Shown here: positions 1-9,580 of the stretch, piece by piece | Numbering within the stretch: position 1 is the stretch's first letter | How the letters are laid out: each line of letters opens with the position of its first letter | Origin: Paenarthrobacter sp. PH39-S1 | GTDB lineage: Bacteria; Actinomycetota; Actinomycetes; Actinomycetales; Micrococcaceae | Assembly: GCF_030063245.1 (NCBI RefSeq) | Contig: NZ_JASISR010000006.1 | Span: 94,294 to 158,293, forward strand | Length of the DNA: 64,000 nt | Direction: 5' to 3' | Translations under genes and position numbers: made by a program | Notes under the pieces: model-generated | Told to the model about the DNA's origin: nothing | Database searches by the model: none | Seen by the model: the letters and a program-made list of their open reading frames with translations, nothing else

Positions 1-42
1 ACAACATACCTTTCCTCGGAGGACGCAACGACGGAGAACGCC

Positions 43-519
43 ATGCCATATCCCGTTGGTCCCGCATCCCGTTGCGCGGCCATCATCATCACCCCGTCAA
101 AAAATGTGGCCGTGGACTTTAAGACGACCCTGCTGGACATCTGCCGTGAAGAAGGCTGGGCCGAGCCACTGTGGCTGGAGACAACCCAGGACGACCCCGG
201 CGCCGGACAAGCACGCCACGCATTAGAGGGAGACGTGGACCTGGTCATCGCGGCCGCTGGTGATCGGACCGTGCGGTGTGTCACTGAGGTCCTCGCCGGC
301 ACGGACACACCCTTGGGGCTTATTCCCTTAGGTACCGGCAATCTCCTGGCCCGGAATCTGGGTCTGGACGTCGCCGACCCTTTCGCTTCCGCCCGAGTGG
401 CCCTTACGCACGGTCACGACGGGCGCATCGATGTCGTCAAAGCCGTGGTGGACCAGGCCCAGGACGAGCAGGCGTTCCTGGTCATGGCCGGTCTCGGCTT
501 CGATGCCGACGTCATGGCG
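43..519 (+). pseudogene. Truncated diacylglycerol-kinase-like lipid kinase
   Basis: About 159 residues resemble the N-terminal catalytic half of the diacylglycerol/sphingosine kinase family (DAGK_cat), including the segment around LIPLGTGNLLARNLGL (residues 93-108). The family nucleotide-binding motif GGDGT reads AGDRT here (residues 72-76), so two key glycines are replaced. After residue 159 the frame continues to position 690 only as antisense of the neighbouring PHP gene, so the C-terminal half is missing. A ribosome-binding site (GGAG) lies upstream of the ATG. I infer a dead remnant; the family assignment is fairly secure, the loss of activity is inference. Confidence 0.75.
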
Positions 520-581
520 CCCGGAGGCTGGGCCGGAGGCTGCCCTAGTCAGCCGCGGCGTCGGCAACCGATACCGGCCTC

Positions 582-1430
582 CTACGGCCGAACGACTACG
601 GTGCCGCTGGAGAGATCCTCAATCCGCGCCAACACCTCCGGTGCCGTGAGGTTTTCCCCCAGCCGATTCGGCTTCCCCAAGCCGTGGTAATCCGACGAAC
701 CTGTCACCAGCAGCGCATGCCGGGCCGCCAACGCGCGCAGCCATGCCTTTCCCTGCTCCGGATTGTCCCGGTGGTCCACCTCTACGCCCAGCAGGCCGGC
801 GTCGATCATGTCCCGGAAAGTCTGCTCCCCGACCACCCGGCCGCGGGCCGAGGCCACCGGGTGAGCAAACACGGGGACGCCTCCTGCCGCCCTGACCAGT
901 TCAATGGCGCGCATCGGATCCGGCGCGTAATGCGAGACGTAATAGTGCGAATGCGAAGTCAGAATGCTGGCGAACGCCTCGCTCCGGTCCGCCACGACCC
1001 CCACCGCGACGAGCGCATCGGCAATATGCGGCCGGCCGACCGTTGCCCCCGGCGCCATATGCTGGGTGACATCGTCCCAGTTCAGCGGATAATCTTCCGC
1101 CAACCGCTCCACCATGCGCTCCGCCCGGCTCAGCCTGGCGTCCTTGGCCTTGGTGATTTCCTCCAGCAGCCCGGGATGGGCCGGGTCATGCAGGTATGAC
1201 AGCAAATGGACGCTGATTCCCTCGGCGGTGCGGCAGGAAACCTCCATGCCAGGCACCAGCGCCACACCGACTTCCCGCGCGGCCGTCGACGCCTCCGCCC
1301 AGCCGTCCGTGGTGTCGTGATCGGTCAGTGCCAGCGCGTCGAGGCCGGCGTCCCGGGCGGCGGCCAGCAAAACGGCCGGCGGCTGGGTTCCGTCCGAAAC
1401 ATTTGAATGGGTATGCAGATCGATCCTCAC
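582..1430 (-). CDS. PHP-domain phosphoesterase
   Basis: This 282-residue protein belongs to the PHP metal-dependent phosphoesterases of the YciV/TrpH type, whose studied members act on nucleoside bisphosphates or RNA ends. Metal-ligand motifs are visible: HTHSNVSDG near the N-terminus, LTDHDTTDG around residue 36, GRPHIADAL, FAHPVASARGR and the C-terminal SSDYHG. Length and motif order are normal for the family. The start is a GTG at 1430, divergent from the aminopeptidase P gene. Its 3' end abuts the truncated lipid-kinase gene, so the junction of that rearrangement lies between about 519 and 582. Substrate cannot be decided from sequence. Confidence 0.9.
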   Translation of the reverse strand: MRIDLHTHSNVSDGTQPPAVLLAAARDAGLDALALTDHDTTDGWAEASTAAREVGVALVPGMEVSCRTAEGISVHLLSYLHDPAHPGLLEEITKAKDARLSRAERMVERLAEDYPLNWDDVTQHMAPGATVGRPHIADALVAVGVVADRSEAFASILTSHSHYYVSHYAPDPMRAIELVRAAGGVPVFAHPVASARGRVVGEQTFRDMIDAGLLGVEVDHRDNPEQGKAWLRALAARHALLVTGSSDYHGLGKPNRLGENLTAPEVLARIEDLSSGTVVVRP

Positions 1431-1534
1431 CCTTACAGCCTACGTCCGGCCGCTCCCGCTGCGGGCGCCCGCGCCGGACTCCGCCCCGGGGCCGCCGGTG
1501 GCCCGATGTCGGGGCGCGGTGAGAGACTAAAGGG

Positions 1535-3127
1535 GTGAATGAGTCCCAGCAGCGCACCCCAGAGTCCGCATCCGCACAACAGCCCCTTGAGGACCGCGTG
1601 AACAACCGGTCGCAGAAGCCCCAGTCGGAGGCCTTCCGCGCCTTCATGGCCAGCAACTGGGCCCCAGGGTCCACCACCCTGCCCGAGCGTGCGGACGTTG
1701 CGGACCATGCGGCGCGCCGTCGTCGTGCCGTGTCGGTGCAGTTCAAGGGCGAGCGCCTTGTCATCCCGGCGGGTGCGCTGAAGGTCCGGTCCAATGACAC
1801 GGATTACCGATTCCGTCCGCATTCAGGCTTTGCCCACTTGACTGGCCTGGGAGTGGATCACGAGCCGGACGCCGTCCTCATTTTGGAGCCGACGGACGAA
1901 GGAGAGGGCGACGACGGCGGCAACCACCGCGCCACGCTCTACTTCCGTCCGCTGGCCGGCCGGGACACGGCACAGTTCTACGCTGATGCGCGATCGGGCG
2001 AATTCTGGATCGGTCCGCGGCCCACGCTGGAGGAATTCACCGCGCGGCTGGGGCTGGGCACCGCCCATATTGACGAGCTGGAAATGGCGGTCACGAAGAA
2101 CGTGGGTGAAACCTCGGTCGGCGGTGTTTCGGTCCGTCTGGTCCGCAAGGTCGACGAAAACCTCGACGCTCTGGTCGATACCGCCCGGTACAACACGGCC
2201 AAAGACCCGGATCAGCTGGATCTCAGCGCACTGGATGCCCTCGATGACAAGCTCACCGAGGCGCTCTCCGAACTGCGTCTGATCAAGGACGAGTGGGAAG
2301 TCGAGCAGATGCGGATCGCCGTCGCGGCGACGGTGGCCGGTTTTGAGGAAATCATCAAGGCCCTGCCCCGCGCCATCACGCATCCGCGCGGCGAACGCGT
2401 GGTGGAGGGCGCGTTCTTTGCCCGCGCCCGCGAGGAGGGCAACGAGCTCGGCTATGACACCATCGCGGCGGCCGGAAACAACGCCACGATCCTGCACTGG
2501 ACCCGCAACAACGGAACGGTGAAGGCAGGCGAACTGATCCTGGTCGACGCTGGCGTGGAGGCAGACTCGCTTTACACGGCGGATGTCACCCGCACAGTCC
2601 CCGTCAACGGCACCTACTCCGCAGTACAGCGCAAGGTCTACCAGGCCGTGCTGGACGCCGCGGATGCGGCCTTCGCCGTCGCGGTCCCGGGCCGGAAGTT
2701 CCGCGACGTGCATACGGCGGCCATGGAGGTCCTCGCGGCGCGGCTGGAAGAGTGGGGGCTGTTGCCGGTTTCCGCCGAAATCGCGCTCTCCGCCGAGGGT
2801 CAGCACCACCGTCGCTGGATGCCGCACGGCACGAGCCACCACCTGGGCCTTGATGTGCACGACTGCGCGCAGGCCAAGCGCGAACTCTACCTGGACGGCA
2901 TCATCACCGAGGGGATGATCTTCACCATTGAACCCGGCCTGTACTTCAAGGATGAGGATCTCGGGATCGGCGCCGAATACCGCGGCATCGGCGTCCGGAT
3001 CGAAGACGACATCCTGATCACCGCCGACGGGCCGGTCAACCTGAGCGAGGCACTGCCGCGCACGCCGGACGAGGTCGAATCCTGGATGGCCGGCATCTAC
3101 GGCGCCGAAGCAGCAGCCGGCAACTGA
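1535..3127 (+). CDS. pepP: Xaa-Pro aminopeptidase (aminopeptidase P family, M24B)
   Basis: A 530-residue cytosolic metallopeptidase that removes N-terminal residues preceding proline. The N-terminal half (about residues 30-240) is the aminopeptidase P N-domain. The C-terminal pita-bread domain carries the dinuclear metal ligands: the Asp pair in LVDAGVEADSLYTADVTRT, His in HGTSHHLGLDVHD, Glu in FTIEPGLYF and Glu in GVRIEDDILIT. Full length for the family. The GTG start at 1535 overlaps its own AGGGG ribosome-binding site closely, and a shorter start at the GTG near 1598 is possible. A broken IS4 transposase follows about 20 bp after the stop. Confidence 0.92.
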   Translation: MNESQQRTPESASAQQPLEDRVNNRSQKPQSEAFRAFMASNWAPGSTTLPERADVADHAARRRRAVSVQFKGERLVIPAGALKVRSNDTDYRFRPHSGFAHLTGLGVDHEPDAVLILEPTDEGEGDDGGNHRATLYFRPLAGRDTAQFYADARSGEFWIGPRPTLEEFTARLGLGTAHIDELEMAVTKNVGETSVGGVSVRLVRKVDENLDALVDTARYNTAKDPDQLDLSALDALDDKLTEALSELRLIKDEWEVEQMRIAVAATVAGFEEIIKALPRAITHPRGERVVEGAFFARAREEGNELGYDTIAAAGNNATILHWTRNNGTVKAGELILVDAGVEADSLYTADVTRTVPVNGTYSAVQRKVYQAVLDAADAAFAVAVPGRKFRDVHTAAMEVLAARLEEWGLLPVSAEIALSAEGQHHRRWMPHGTSHHLGLDVHDCAQAKRELYLDGIITEGMIFTIEPGLYFKDEDLGIGAEYRGIGVRIEDDILITADGPVNLSEALPRTPDEVESWMAGIYGAEAAAGN

Positions 3128-3147
3128 CGTCGTCACCGGGCCCGGGT

Positions 3148-3621
3148 CCGGTGGTCAGCTACACGATCGGGGACGGTCGCGAGCCGGCCGGCCCGTACCG
3201 GCTGATCACGCCCCTGCCGGACCACCGCAAGGCTCCCGCAGCCGAGCTGGCCACCGCCTACGCCCAGCGTTGGGAGATTGAGACCGCCTTCGACGAGCCA
3301 AAAACCCACCAGCGCGGACCACGGGCGGTCCTGCGCAGCAAGTCCGCGAAGCTGGTCAGCCAGGAGATCTGGGGGCACCTGTGCTGCCACTACGCGATCC
3401 GGACGCTGATGTTCGACGCCGCCGAATACACCGGACACGACCCCGACCGGGTCTCTTTCGTCGCCGCGCTCCGCATCTCCGGCAGATCCATCGCCCAACA
3501 GGGCGCTTTCCCCCCTCAGGCGCCTGACACCATCGGCCGGCTCTGGGCTCACGCCATCGGTGAAATCATCAGCCGGCTCCTACCCCAACGAAGACCACGC
3601 GCCAACCCCCGCGTCGTCAAA
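3148..3621 (+). pseudogene. IS4-family transposase, C-terminal fragment
   Basis: About 157 codons match the C-terminal third of IS4-family transposases. The catalytic YREK signature is present (Y-x2-R-x3-E-x6-K in the stretch YAQRWEIETAFDEPK), followed by the typical THQRGP and VLRSKS segments and a C-terminal LLPQRRPRANPRVVK. The N-terminal two thirds with the DDE aspartates are missing, and the frame loses similarity after position 3621. No inverted repeats were found around it. It is related to, but distinct from, the transposase in the element at 59.8-61.2 kb. A decayed insertion remnant between pepP and the next gene. Confidence 0.85.
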
Positions 3622-3691
3622 TCTCAGGGCACTTACCTCGTCTGCATATGGCCCTCAATGCTCCGCGGTCGCCAACGGCTGCATCCCGTTA

Positions 3692-4564
3692 TTACCGGTC
3701 GGCAGGGGGCGCGGGTTGCCGGGCATCGTCAGTGTCAACTGGTGCACGATCCTGCTCAGGAGTCGGCGGAACCTCCGCGGCGGGTGGGTTCTCCGGGCTC
3801 TGCGGCAAACGGATGCCGTACTGCGGGCGGCCATCGGGCAGGTCGGAGTATGTCCCCGGAGTTTTTCCGGTGGCGGGGACCACGGCGCCTTCGACGGGTG
3901 TCTCTTGGCCCGTCGCGCTGCCCGCGCTCCTGTCCTCTTCCGGTGCCGAGCCATACGGATCGGTCCAGCCGTTCGGCCGGGCCGGCGGCGGCTGGATGGG
4001 CTGGCTGCGCTGGGCCGGCGGCTGGTAGAGCTGCCCCGCCTGGGCCGGATGGGCCGCGCCCTTGCTCATCGGCAGCTGGGACAGCAGCCGACGCGCCTCG
4101 GACGAGACCTCGACGCCGACAATAACGTCATAGCTGGAGGCAAGAACCTGGCTGGTGGAGGTGAAGTCCCGTTTCCCGCGCTGCATGGCGTAGCTGGCGA
4201 TCCCGAAGAGCATCCAGAAGGCGGCACCCATCAGAATGGAGGTCATCATGGAGAAGTAGCCGCCGCCGGTGGCCGAACTGGAGGCAAAGAAGGACAGCAG
4301 CACACCGACGAACAATCCGAACCAGGCACCGGTCAAGGCGCCCGACAGGGCGACACGCGGGTAGCTGAGCTTACCGGTGACGCGCTCCACCATTTTCAGA
4401 TCGTTGCCCACGATGGACACCTGCTGGACGGGGAATTTCTGGTCCGCAAGATAGTCCACTGCCTTCTGGGCGTCGAGGTAGGAGGTGTAGGAGCCTACGG
4501 TATCTCCGACCGGAACAGCACGAGCTGAGTCCACGCCGCGGGTACGTCCAAAAAGATTTGCCAT
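3692..4564 (-). CDS. General stress protein 17M-like (YflT domain) membrane protein
   Basis: A 290-residue protein. Residues about 20-150 match the YflT/general stress protein 17M domain of actinobacterial envelope proteins (VGSYTSYLDAQKAVDYLADQ, then a VSIVGNDLK segment). Two hydrophobic segments (around residues 72-95 and 98-120) suggest a hairpin in the membrane. The C-terminal 120 residues are a low-complexity Pro/Gln/Ala tail, probably disordered. It is divergent from the CBS-domain gene at 4727 and convergent with the transposase fragment. Its molecular role is not known. Confidence 0.8.
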   Translation of the reverse strand: MANLFGRTRGVDSARAVPVGDTVGSYTSYLDAQKAVDYLADQKFPVQQVSIVGNDLKMVERVTGKLSYPRVALSGALTGAWFGLFVGVLLSFFASSSATGGGYFSMMTSILMGAAFWMLFGIASYAMQRGKRDFTSTSQVLASSYDVIVGVEVSSEARRLLSQLPMSKGAAHPAQAGQLYQPPAQRSQPIQPPPARPNGWTDPYGSAPEEDRSAGSATGQETPVEGAVVPATGKTPGTYSDLPDGRPQYGIRLPQSPENPPAAEVPPTPEQDRAPVDTDDARQPAPPADR

Positions 4565-4726
4565 ACTTCATTGTCTCCCATGATTCTTACTGCGCGCAGG
4601 GATATCGCTGGCAGTGAACCGCGCGCGCCCCGCCGCCGGCTGTCAGGGAGCCTAAGGGACCGGAATCGAACGCCATATTGGGACCGGAATTCCCCCATTC
4701 GGCGGCTTGCAACGTAGCCTGTAGTA

Positions 4727-6010
4727 GTGAGCACCAATCCCTCACGCGTCTTCGTTGCGCGTCTCCTCGGACTCGACGTTTTTGACCCGCTGGGTGACCG
4801 GCTGGGACGACTGCGTGACGTCGTCGTGCTCGCCCGCGGAGTCAGCGGAGCCCCGCACGCGGTGGGCATCGTCGTCGAAGTCCCGGGTAAAAAACGCGTC
4901 TTCGTGCCGATGACCCGCGTGACCTCGATGGAACAAACGCAGATCATCTGCACCGGTCTGGTCAATCTGCGCCGTTTTGAACAGCGCGGCGCGGAAATGC
5001 TGGTGGTTGGGGAGCTCTTTGACCGCAAGGTCACGTTGACCGACGGCAGCGGCGAAGCCGTGGTGGAAGACATCGCCATGGATGAGATGCGCAACGGTGA
5101 CTGGCTGATCTCGAAGCTGTTCGTCCGCCGTGGATCGTCCACCTCGCGGCTGCGCGGGCTGCGACGCGGTCACACCATGCTGATCGACTGGTCTGACGCC
5201 AATCAGGGCGAAAATACCGAACCGCAGGGCGCCAGCCAGTTTGTCGCCACGCATGAAGATCTCAAACCCGCGGACTTTGCCGATGCGCTGCAGGAAATGA
5301 GCGATAAGCGGCGCATGGAGGTGGCCAGCGAGCTCCAGGATGAGCGGCTGGCGGACGTGCTGCAGGAGCTGCCGGAAGAGGACCAGGTCCAGCTGCTTTC
5401 CGCGCTGGACAAGGAGCGTGCAGCGGATGTGCTCGAGGAGATGGATCCCGATGACGCCGCGGATCTGCTGGCGGATCTCTCCCCGGCCAAGGCCGAGGAA
5501 CTGCTTGCGCTGATGAACCCGGACGACGCCGACGACGTCCGCCGTCTATTGCAGTACGACGACGACACGGCCGGCGGTCTGATGACGCCGGTTCCGGTGA
5601 TCCTCCCTCCGGAGGCGACCGTGGCCGAGGCGCTCGCGCACGTGCGCAGCGAGGAACTTTCCCCCGCACTGGCCTCCGCCATCTTCATCTGCCGGCCGCC
5701 GCTGGAAACACCGACGGGCCGGTTCCTCGGTGTGGTGCATATCCAGCAGCTTTTACGCAGCGCCCCGCCGGAACAGCTCGGAACCATCGTGGACACCATG
5801 CTGGAACCCGTCTCCGATCATGCCACTGTCAGCGAGGTCAGCCACATCATGGCCTCCTACAATCTCAATTCCCTGCCGGTGGTTAATAAGGCCGGCCGCT
5901 TAGTCGGGGCGGTGACTGTTGACGACCTCCTGGACCACCTGCTCCCGGACGATTGGCGAACCCATGATGACGGAGCCCCGATAAGAAGACTGGGAGGCCG
6001 AATTGGCTGA
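4727..6010 (+). CDS. MgtE N-domain / CBS-domain protein without transporter domain
   Basis: A 427-residue soluble protein. The N-terminus (about 10-180) resembles a PRC-barrel-like region (LLGLDVFDPLGDRLGRLRDV). Residues about 185-285 are the acidic helical MgtE N-domain with repeated ADVLQEL/ADVLEEM/ADLLADL units, and about 290-420 form a CBS pair (GGLMTPVPV and LVGAVTVDDLLDHL). No membrane segments of the MgtE Mg channel are present, so it is probably a regulator or sensor rather than a transporter. Start is a GTG. The stop overlaps the following DUF1003 gene by 8 bp, and the pair leads into mrp, a common actinobacterial arrangement. Confidence 0.85.
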   Translation: MSTNPSRVFVARLLGLDVFDPLGDRLGRLRDVVVLARGVSGAPHAVGIVVEVPGKKRVFVPMTRVTSMEQTQIICTGLVNLRRFEQRGAEMLVVGELFDRKVTLTDGSGEAVVEDIAMDEMRNGDWLISKLFVRRGSSTSRLRGLRRGHTMLIDWSDANQGENTEPQGASQFVATHEDLKPADFADALQEMSDKRRMEVASELQDERLADVLQELPEEDQVQLLSALDKERAADVLEEMDPDDAADLLADLSPAKAEELLALMNPDDADDVRRLLQYDDDTAGGLMTPVPVILPPEATVAEALAHVRSEELSPALASAIFICRPPLETPTGRFLGVVHIQQLLRSAPPEQLGTIVDTMLEPVSDHATVSEVSHIMASYNLNSLPVVNKAGRLVGAVTVDDLLDHLLPDDWRTHDDGAPIRRLGGRIG

Positions 6011-6632
6011 GAAGCGCCCGTCCAAGGCCGGCGACCTGGACACCCCCCGCGAGCTAAGATCACGCATGCTGCCGAACTTCGCCAGCGATCCTGACACCTT
6101 CGGCCGCTTCGCCGAGCGCTTCGCGCGGTACATGGGCACGGCGAACTTCCTGCTTTACATGACGATTTTTGTGATCCTCTGGATTGCCTTCAATGTAATC
6201 GGACTGTTCGGGTTCCAGTGGGATCCATACCCATTCATCCTGCTGAACCTGTTTTTCTCCACCCAGGCTTCCTACGCCGCGCCCCTGATCCTGCTGGCGC
6301 AGAACCGGCAGGATGACCGGGACCGCGTCACGATCGAACAGGACCGTGCCCGGGATGAGCGCAACCTGGCGGACACCGAGTACCTGACCCGCGAGGTGGC
6401 CGCCCTGCGGATCTCCCTGCGGGAAGTCTCTACCCGTGACTTTGTCAGGTCCGAGCTGCGGTCGCTGTTGGAGGAGCTGTTGGCGGCTCAGGACCAGGAG
6501 ACGGATAGCGAAACGCCGGCGCAGGAGATGCGCGAAAAATCCCGGGACAGCCGGGGGCCGGGGAGACCGCTGAATTCCGGCAAAACCCGTCAGCCCAAGA
6601 GCGTCGCTCCCGCGGCGGGTCCGGTTATCTGA
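6003..6632 (+). CDS. DUF1003 membrane protein
   Basis: A 209-residue DUF1003 protein. Two transmembrane segments are evident, about residues 47-68 (FLLYMTIFVILWIAFNVIGL) and 75-97, followed by the family hallmark of a charged QNRQDDRDR stretch and a long helical region likely to form a coiled coil (about 110-165). The C-terminal 40 residues are polar and variable. The start is a TTG that overlaps the end of the upstream CBS gene, implying translational coupling. The function of DUF1003 is not established. Confidence 0.85.
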   Translation: MAEKRPSKAGDLDTPRELRSRMLPNFASDPDTFGRFAERFARYMGTANFLLYMTIFVILWIAFNVIGLFGFQWDPYPFILLNLFFSTQASYAAPLILLAQNRQDDRDRVTIEQDRARDERNLADTEYLTREVAALRISLREVSTRDFVRSELRSLLEELLAAQDQETDSETPAQEMREKSRDSRGPGRPLNSGKTRQPKSVAPAAGPVI

Positions 6633-6635
6633 GCG

Positions 6636-7826
6636 ATGCCCGATGACATGAACGCAGCAGACCGGATGCCGGCGCGGGCCACCACCACGGGGCCGCGCGA
6701 GGCAGACCTGCGGGCCGCGCTGGCCGGCGTCATCGACCCGGAGCTGCGCCGGCCGATCACCGAGCTGGGCATGGTCGGGGATTTAACGGTCGACGACGGC
6801 GGCCGGGTACGCGCCGTCGTCCGGCTCACCATTGCCGGCTGCCCAATGCGGGATACGCTCAGCTCCGACACGGCACGGGCGCTTGGCGAGGTGGCCGGCG
6901 TCACCGGTGTTGACGTGGAGCTGATCGTGATGAGCACCGAGGAGCGGCAGGCCCTGAAGGAACGGCTCAAGGGCTCCGGCGGCAGCCGCGGCATCCCGTT
7001 CAACGCCCCCGACTCCCTGACGCGCATCTACGCAGTGGCCAGCGGTAAGGGCGGTGTCGGCAAATCCAGCGTCACCGTAAATCTGGCCTGCGCGATGGCT
7101 GCCAAAGGCCTGCGCGTGGGCATCGTGGACGCGGATGTTTACGGCTTTTCCGTCCCGGGCCTGATGGGATTGACGCAGCAAGGGATTACCCAGAGCCCCA
7201 CCCGGGTGGATGAAATGATCCTGCCGCCGGTGGCCTACGGCGTGAAGGTCATCTCGATCGGCATGTTCGTCACCGGCAACCAACCGGTGGCCTGGCGCGG
7301 GCCAATGCTGCACCGGGCGCTGGAGCAGTTCCTCACCGATGTCTACTTCGGGGATTTGGACGTGCTGTTCCTGGATCTGCCGCCCGGAACCGGGGATGTG
7401 GCTATTTCGGTGGCGCAGTTGCTGCCCAAAGCGGAGATCCTGGTGGTCACCACGCCGCAGGCCGCCGCCGCTGACGTGGCCGAACGTGCGGGGGCCATCG
7501 CGCTGCAAACCGGGCAGAAGGTGGCGGGCGTGATCGAAAACATGTCTTTTTTGACCCTGCCGGACGGCAGTATCATGGACCTCTTCGGTTCCGGCGGCGG
7601 CAGGCTGCTGGCGGAGCGGCTCACCCGGACGGTGAATGCCCCGGTGCCGCTGCTGGGCCAGATCCCGCTGGACATTGCCCTGCGCGAAGGCGGGGACAAC
7701 GGGGCCCCGGTAGTGCAGTGCGCGCCGGCATCGGCCGCCGCCTACGCGCTGCAGGAGATCGCCGATCAGCTGGCGTCGCGGCCTCGCGGCCTGTCCGGAC
7801 TCAAACTCGGTATCACGCCGAGCTAG
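6636..7826 (+). CDS. mrp: Mrp/NBP35-family Fe-S cluster carrier ATPase
   Basis: A 396-residue P-loop protein of the Mrp/ApbC/NBP35 group, which carries or inserts iron-sulfur clusters. Residues about 15-100 form the DUF59 (MIP18) domain with GCPMRDTL near residue 68. The ATPase domain starts at about 125 with the deviant Walker A ASGKGGVGKSS and includes LDLPPGTGDVAIS. The typical C-terminal Cys pair is not obvious. It starts 3 bp after the DUF1003 stop, in the same operon, and is convergent with tatB, as in related actinobacteria. Confidence 0.9.
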   Translation: MPDDMNAADRMPARATTTGPREADLRAALAGVIDPELRRPITELGMVGDLTVDDGGRVRAVVRLTIAGCPMRDTLSSDTARALGEVAGVTGVDVELIVMSTEERQALKERLKGSGGSRGIPFNAPDSLTRIYAVASGKGGVGKSSVTVNLACAMAAKGLRVGIVDADVYGFSVPGLMGLTQQGITQSPTRVDEMILPPVAYGVKVISIGMFVTGNQPVAWRGPMLHRALEQFLTDVYFGDLDVLFLDLPPGTGDVAISVAQLLPKAEILVVTTPQAAAADVAERAGAIALQTGQKVAGVIENMSFLTLPDGSIMDLFGSGGGRLLAERLTRTVNAPVPLLGQIPLDIALREGGDNGAPVVQCAPASAAAYALQEIADQLASRPRGLSGLKLGITPS

Positions 7827-7879
7827 CAGGATTCAGGCTCCCCCGGGCCAGGCGGCGTCGTGCGCCGGGTCCGGCGAAA

Positions 7880-8371
7880 CTACGTCGCTTCGAGGTCGAA
7901 GGGTGCCCGCTCTCCGGCGGTCAGCCGTTCGAACATTTTCGCCGGCTCCGGGCCGCCAGCCGGGCCACCCCACATTGCGGTGTCCTGCGGTCCCGTGCCG
8001 TTTGGTGACGCGCCGTTCGGTGACGCGCCGTTATGCGATACGCCATCGGTGATCGTGCCAGATGCTGCCCCGGCCGCGACCGGCGCGGAGGGGCTGACTG
8101 GCTTGACCGGAGCTTCTTCGTCGTCCATCAGAGCGTCACGAATGATCCGGCGCGGATCGTACTGACGCGGGTCAAGCTTCTTCCAGTCGATCTCGTCCAG
8201 ATCTACGCCGGCTTCGTCCTTGATGGTCTCCCGCGCCCCGGCCGCCATCCGACGGACCTCACGAATCAGGTTTTTGAGCTTCTCAACGTATTCGGGCAGC
8301 CGCTGAGGGCCGATCACCAACACTGCCACGATGGCAATGATGATCAGCTCCGGAGTATTGATTCCAAACAC
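7880..8371 (-). CDS. tatB: Sec-independent protein translocase TatB
   Basis: A 163-residue subunit of the twin-arginine protein export system. The N-terminal membrane helix (INTPELIIIAIVAVLVIGP, residues 4-22) is followed by the amphipathic helix PEYVEKLKNLIREVRRM and a long polar, partly repetitive tail (SPNGT-like repeats). Glu8 and the hinge Gly-Pro are typical of TatB. The GTG start has GGAGAGGG about 12 bp upstream. It lies downstream of sigE on the same strand; in M. tuberculosis an anti-sigma gene and htrA lie between these two, but here only a 158-bp gap remains. Confidence 0.88.
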   Translation of the reverse strand: MFGINTPELIIIAIVAVLVIGPQRLPEYVEKLKNLIREVRRMAAGARETIKDEAGVDLDEIDWKKLDPRQYDPRRIIRDALMDDEEAPVKPVSPSAPVAAGAASGTITDGVSHNGASPNGASPNGTGPQDTAMWGGPAGGPEPAKMFERLTAGERAPFDLEAT

Positions 8372-8529
8372 CTTAGGAAGATTACCCTCTCCAGCTGAAA
8401 AGCAACGATTTAGCGCTGCCGCCCATTATGTACGGATTCTTGCGACCATATGGGGAGCCCGCCGGCACCGGTCCCTCCTACCACGACATCGGCCTCCCGA
8501 CGCCGTCGGACCGCAGCCGGATGCCTCGG

Positions 8530-9225
8530 CTAGTGAATGCCGGCGATCCGCGGAAGCTTCAGCCGCGGCTTCGCTGCCTTCCGGCCGGCCGTCGCCGGCG
8601 CGTCACCGGCACGGCCGGGCGCTCGGTGGGCCAAGGACTCGCGGAGCATCGTGCGGCCGCGGTGGATCCGCGACCGCACCGTTCCGAGCTTGATCCCGAG
8701 TGCTTCGGCGACCTCGTCATAGGAGAGGCCTTCGAGATCACACAGGACGACGGCGGCGCGGAAGTCCGGCGGGAGGGCCTCCAGTGCTGCCTGCACATCG
8801 ATATCAAGGTTGTTGTACTCGAAGATCCGCTCCGGCCCCGGGTCTTTGCCCGGCAGCCGGGCATCGGCGTCGTCGGCCAGTGCGTCAAAACGAATGCGGC
8901 TCTTGCGGCGCGCCTGATCCAGGAACAGGTTAGTGGTGATCCGGTGCAGCCACCCGTCCATGGTACCGGGCTTGAAGTTTGCCAGCGACCGGAACACCCG
9001 CACAAATACCTCTTGGGTGAGGTCCTCGGCGTCATATCTGTTGCCGGTCAGGCGATAGGCGAGGCGGAAGACTTTTGCGGAATGGTTGGTGACGACGTCC
9101 TCCCAAGACGGCACCTCCCACTCGGTATCCGTAGGCTGTTCCGCTGAACCGGAGCCGGCAGATGATCCGGACGGAGGCACCGGAAGAACCGGCCCATGCT
9201 TAGCAGCCGCCGCTGATGCACTCAT
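8530..9225 (-). CDS. sigE: ECF-type RNA polymerase sigma factor (SigE)
   Basis: A 231-residue extracytoplasmic-function sigma factor. Region 2 spans about residues 45-110 ([27 protein letters not shown], here split by description), and region 4 about 130-185 with the helix-turn-helix segment [23 protein letters not shown]. The N-terminal 40 residues are a variable Pro/Ala-rich extension. Neighbours match the actinobacterial sigE-tatB locus, a membrane-stress regulon in mycobacteria. No zf-HC2 anti-sigma factor gene follows, which is unusual because this regulator is normally adjacent. Confidence 0.88.
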   Translation of the reverse strand: MSASAAAAKHGPVLPVPPSGSSAGSGSAEQPTDTEWEVPSWEDVVTNHSAKVFRLAYRLTGNRYDAEDLTQEVFVRVFRSLANFKPGTMDGWLHRITTNLFLDQARRKSRIRFDALADDADARLPGKDPGPERIFEYNNLDIDVQAALEALPPDFRAAVVLCDLEGLSYDEVAEALGIKLGTVRSRIHRGRTMLRESLAHRAPGRAGDAPATAGRKAAKPRLKLPRIAGIH

Positions 9226-9580
9226 GGCCGCTCCTTTCTGTCCTGGCCTTCCCGGAAACCCGGTTTGGCGTCGTGCGCTGCTCGTGCCGTCAGATCGGTC
9301 CAGCCGGGCAGATGGTCCGCCGGTAAAACGTCTCTGACACTAAGGGTTCGTTGCCACGGGAGGACCGGATGGTTTCACGCCGCCGTCGTCATTGCCGCCG
9401 TCGACCAGCCGTTCCGCAGACGAGTACGTCAGCGTCCGTTGCTGATATTCAGGAACTTTCATTATGTCAAATTAATCTGGAAATAGACTGACAGCGCCTT
9501 GCGTTACGCGGGCGCGGCCTATACCCGGCAGGCAGTAGGCTTGGAATCAAACCGTGCAACAGATGAGGAAAATTGAATTC
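9226..9580. other. Intergenic region between divergent sigE and O-methyltransferase genes
   Basis: About 355 bp without a gene. It must hold the promoters of both divergent genes. The right half is AT-rich relative to its surroundings (around 9440-9490), which fits a promoter, but I cannot assign convincing -35/-10 boxes. I see no repeat or RNA-like hairpin here. Confidence 0.5.

Noticed and set aside
1823..3136. 437-residue minus-strand frame opposite pepP
   Set aside because: It mirrors the pepP gene in high-GC DNA and has no domain or ribosome-binding site; typical shadow frame.
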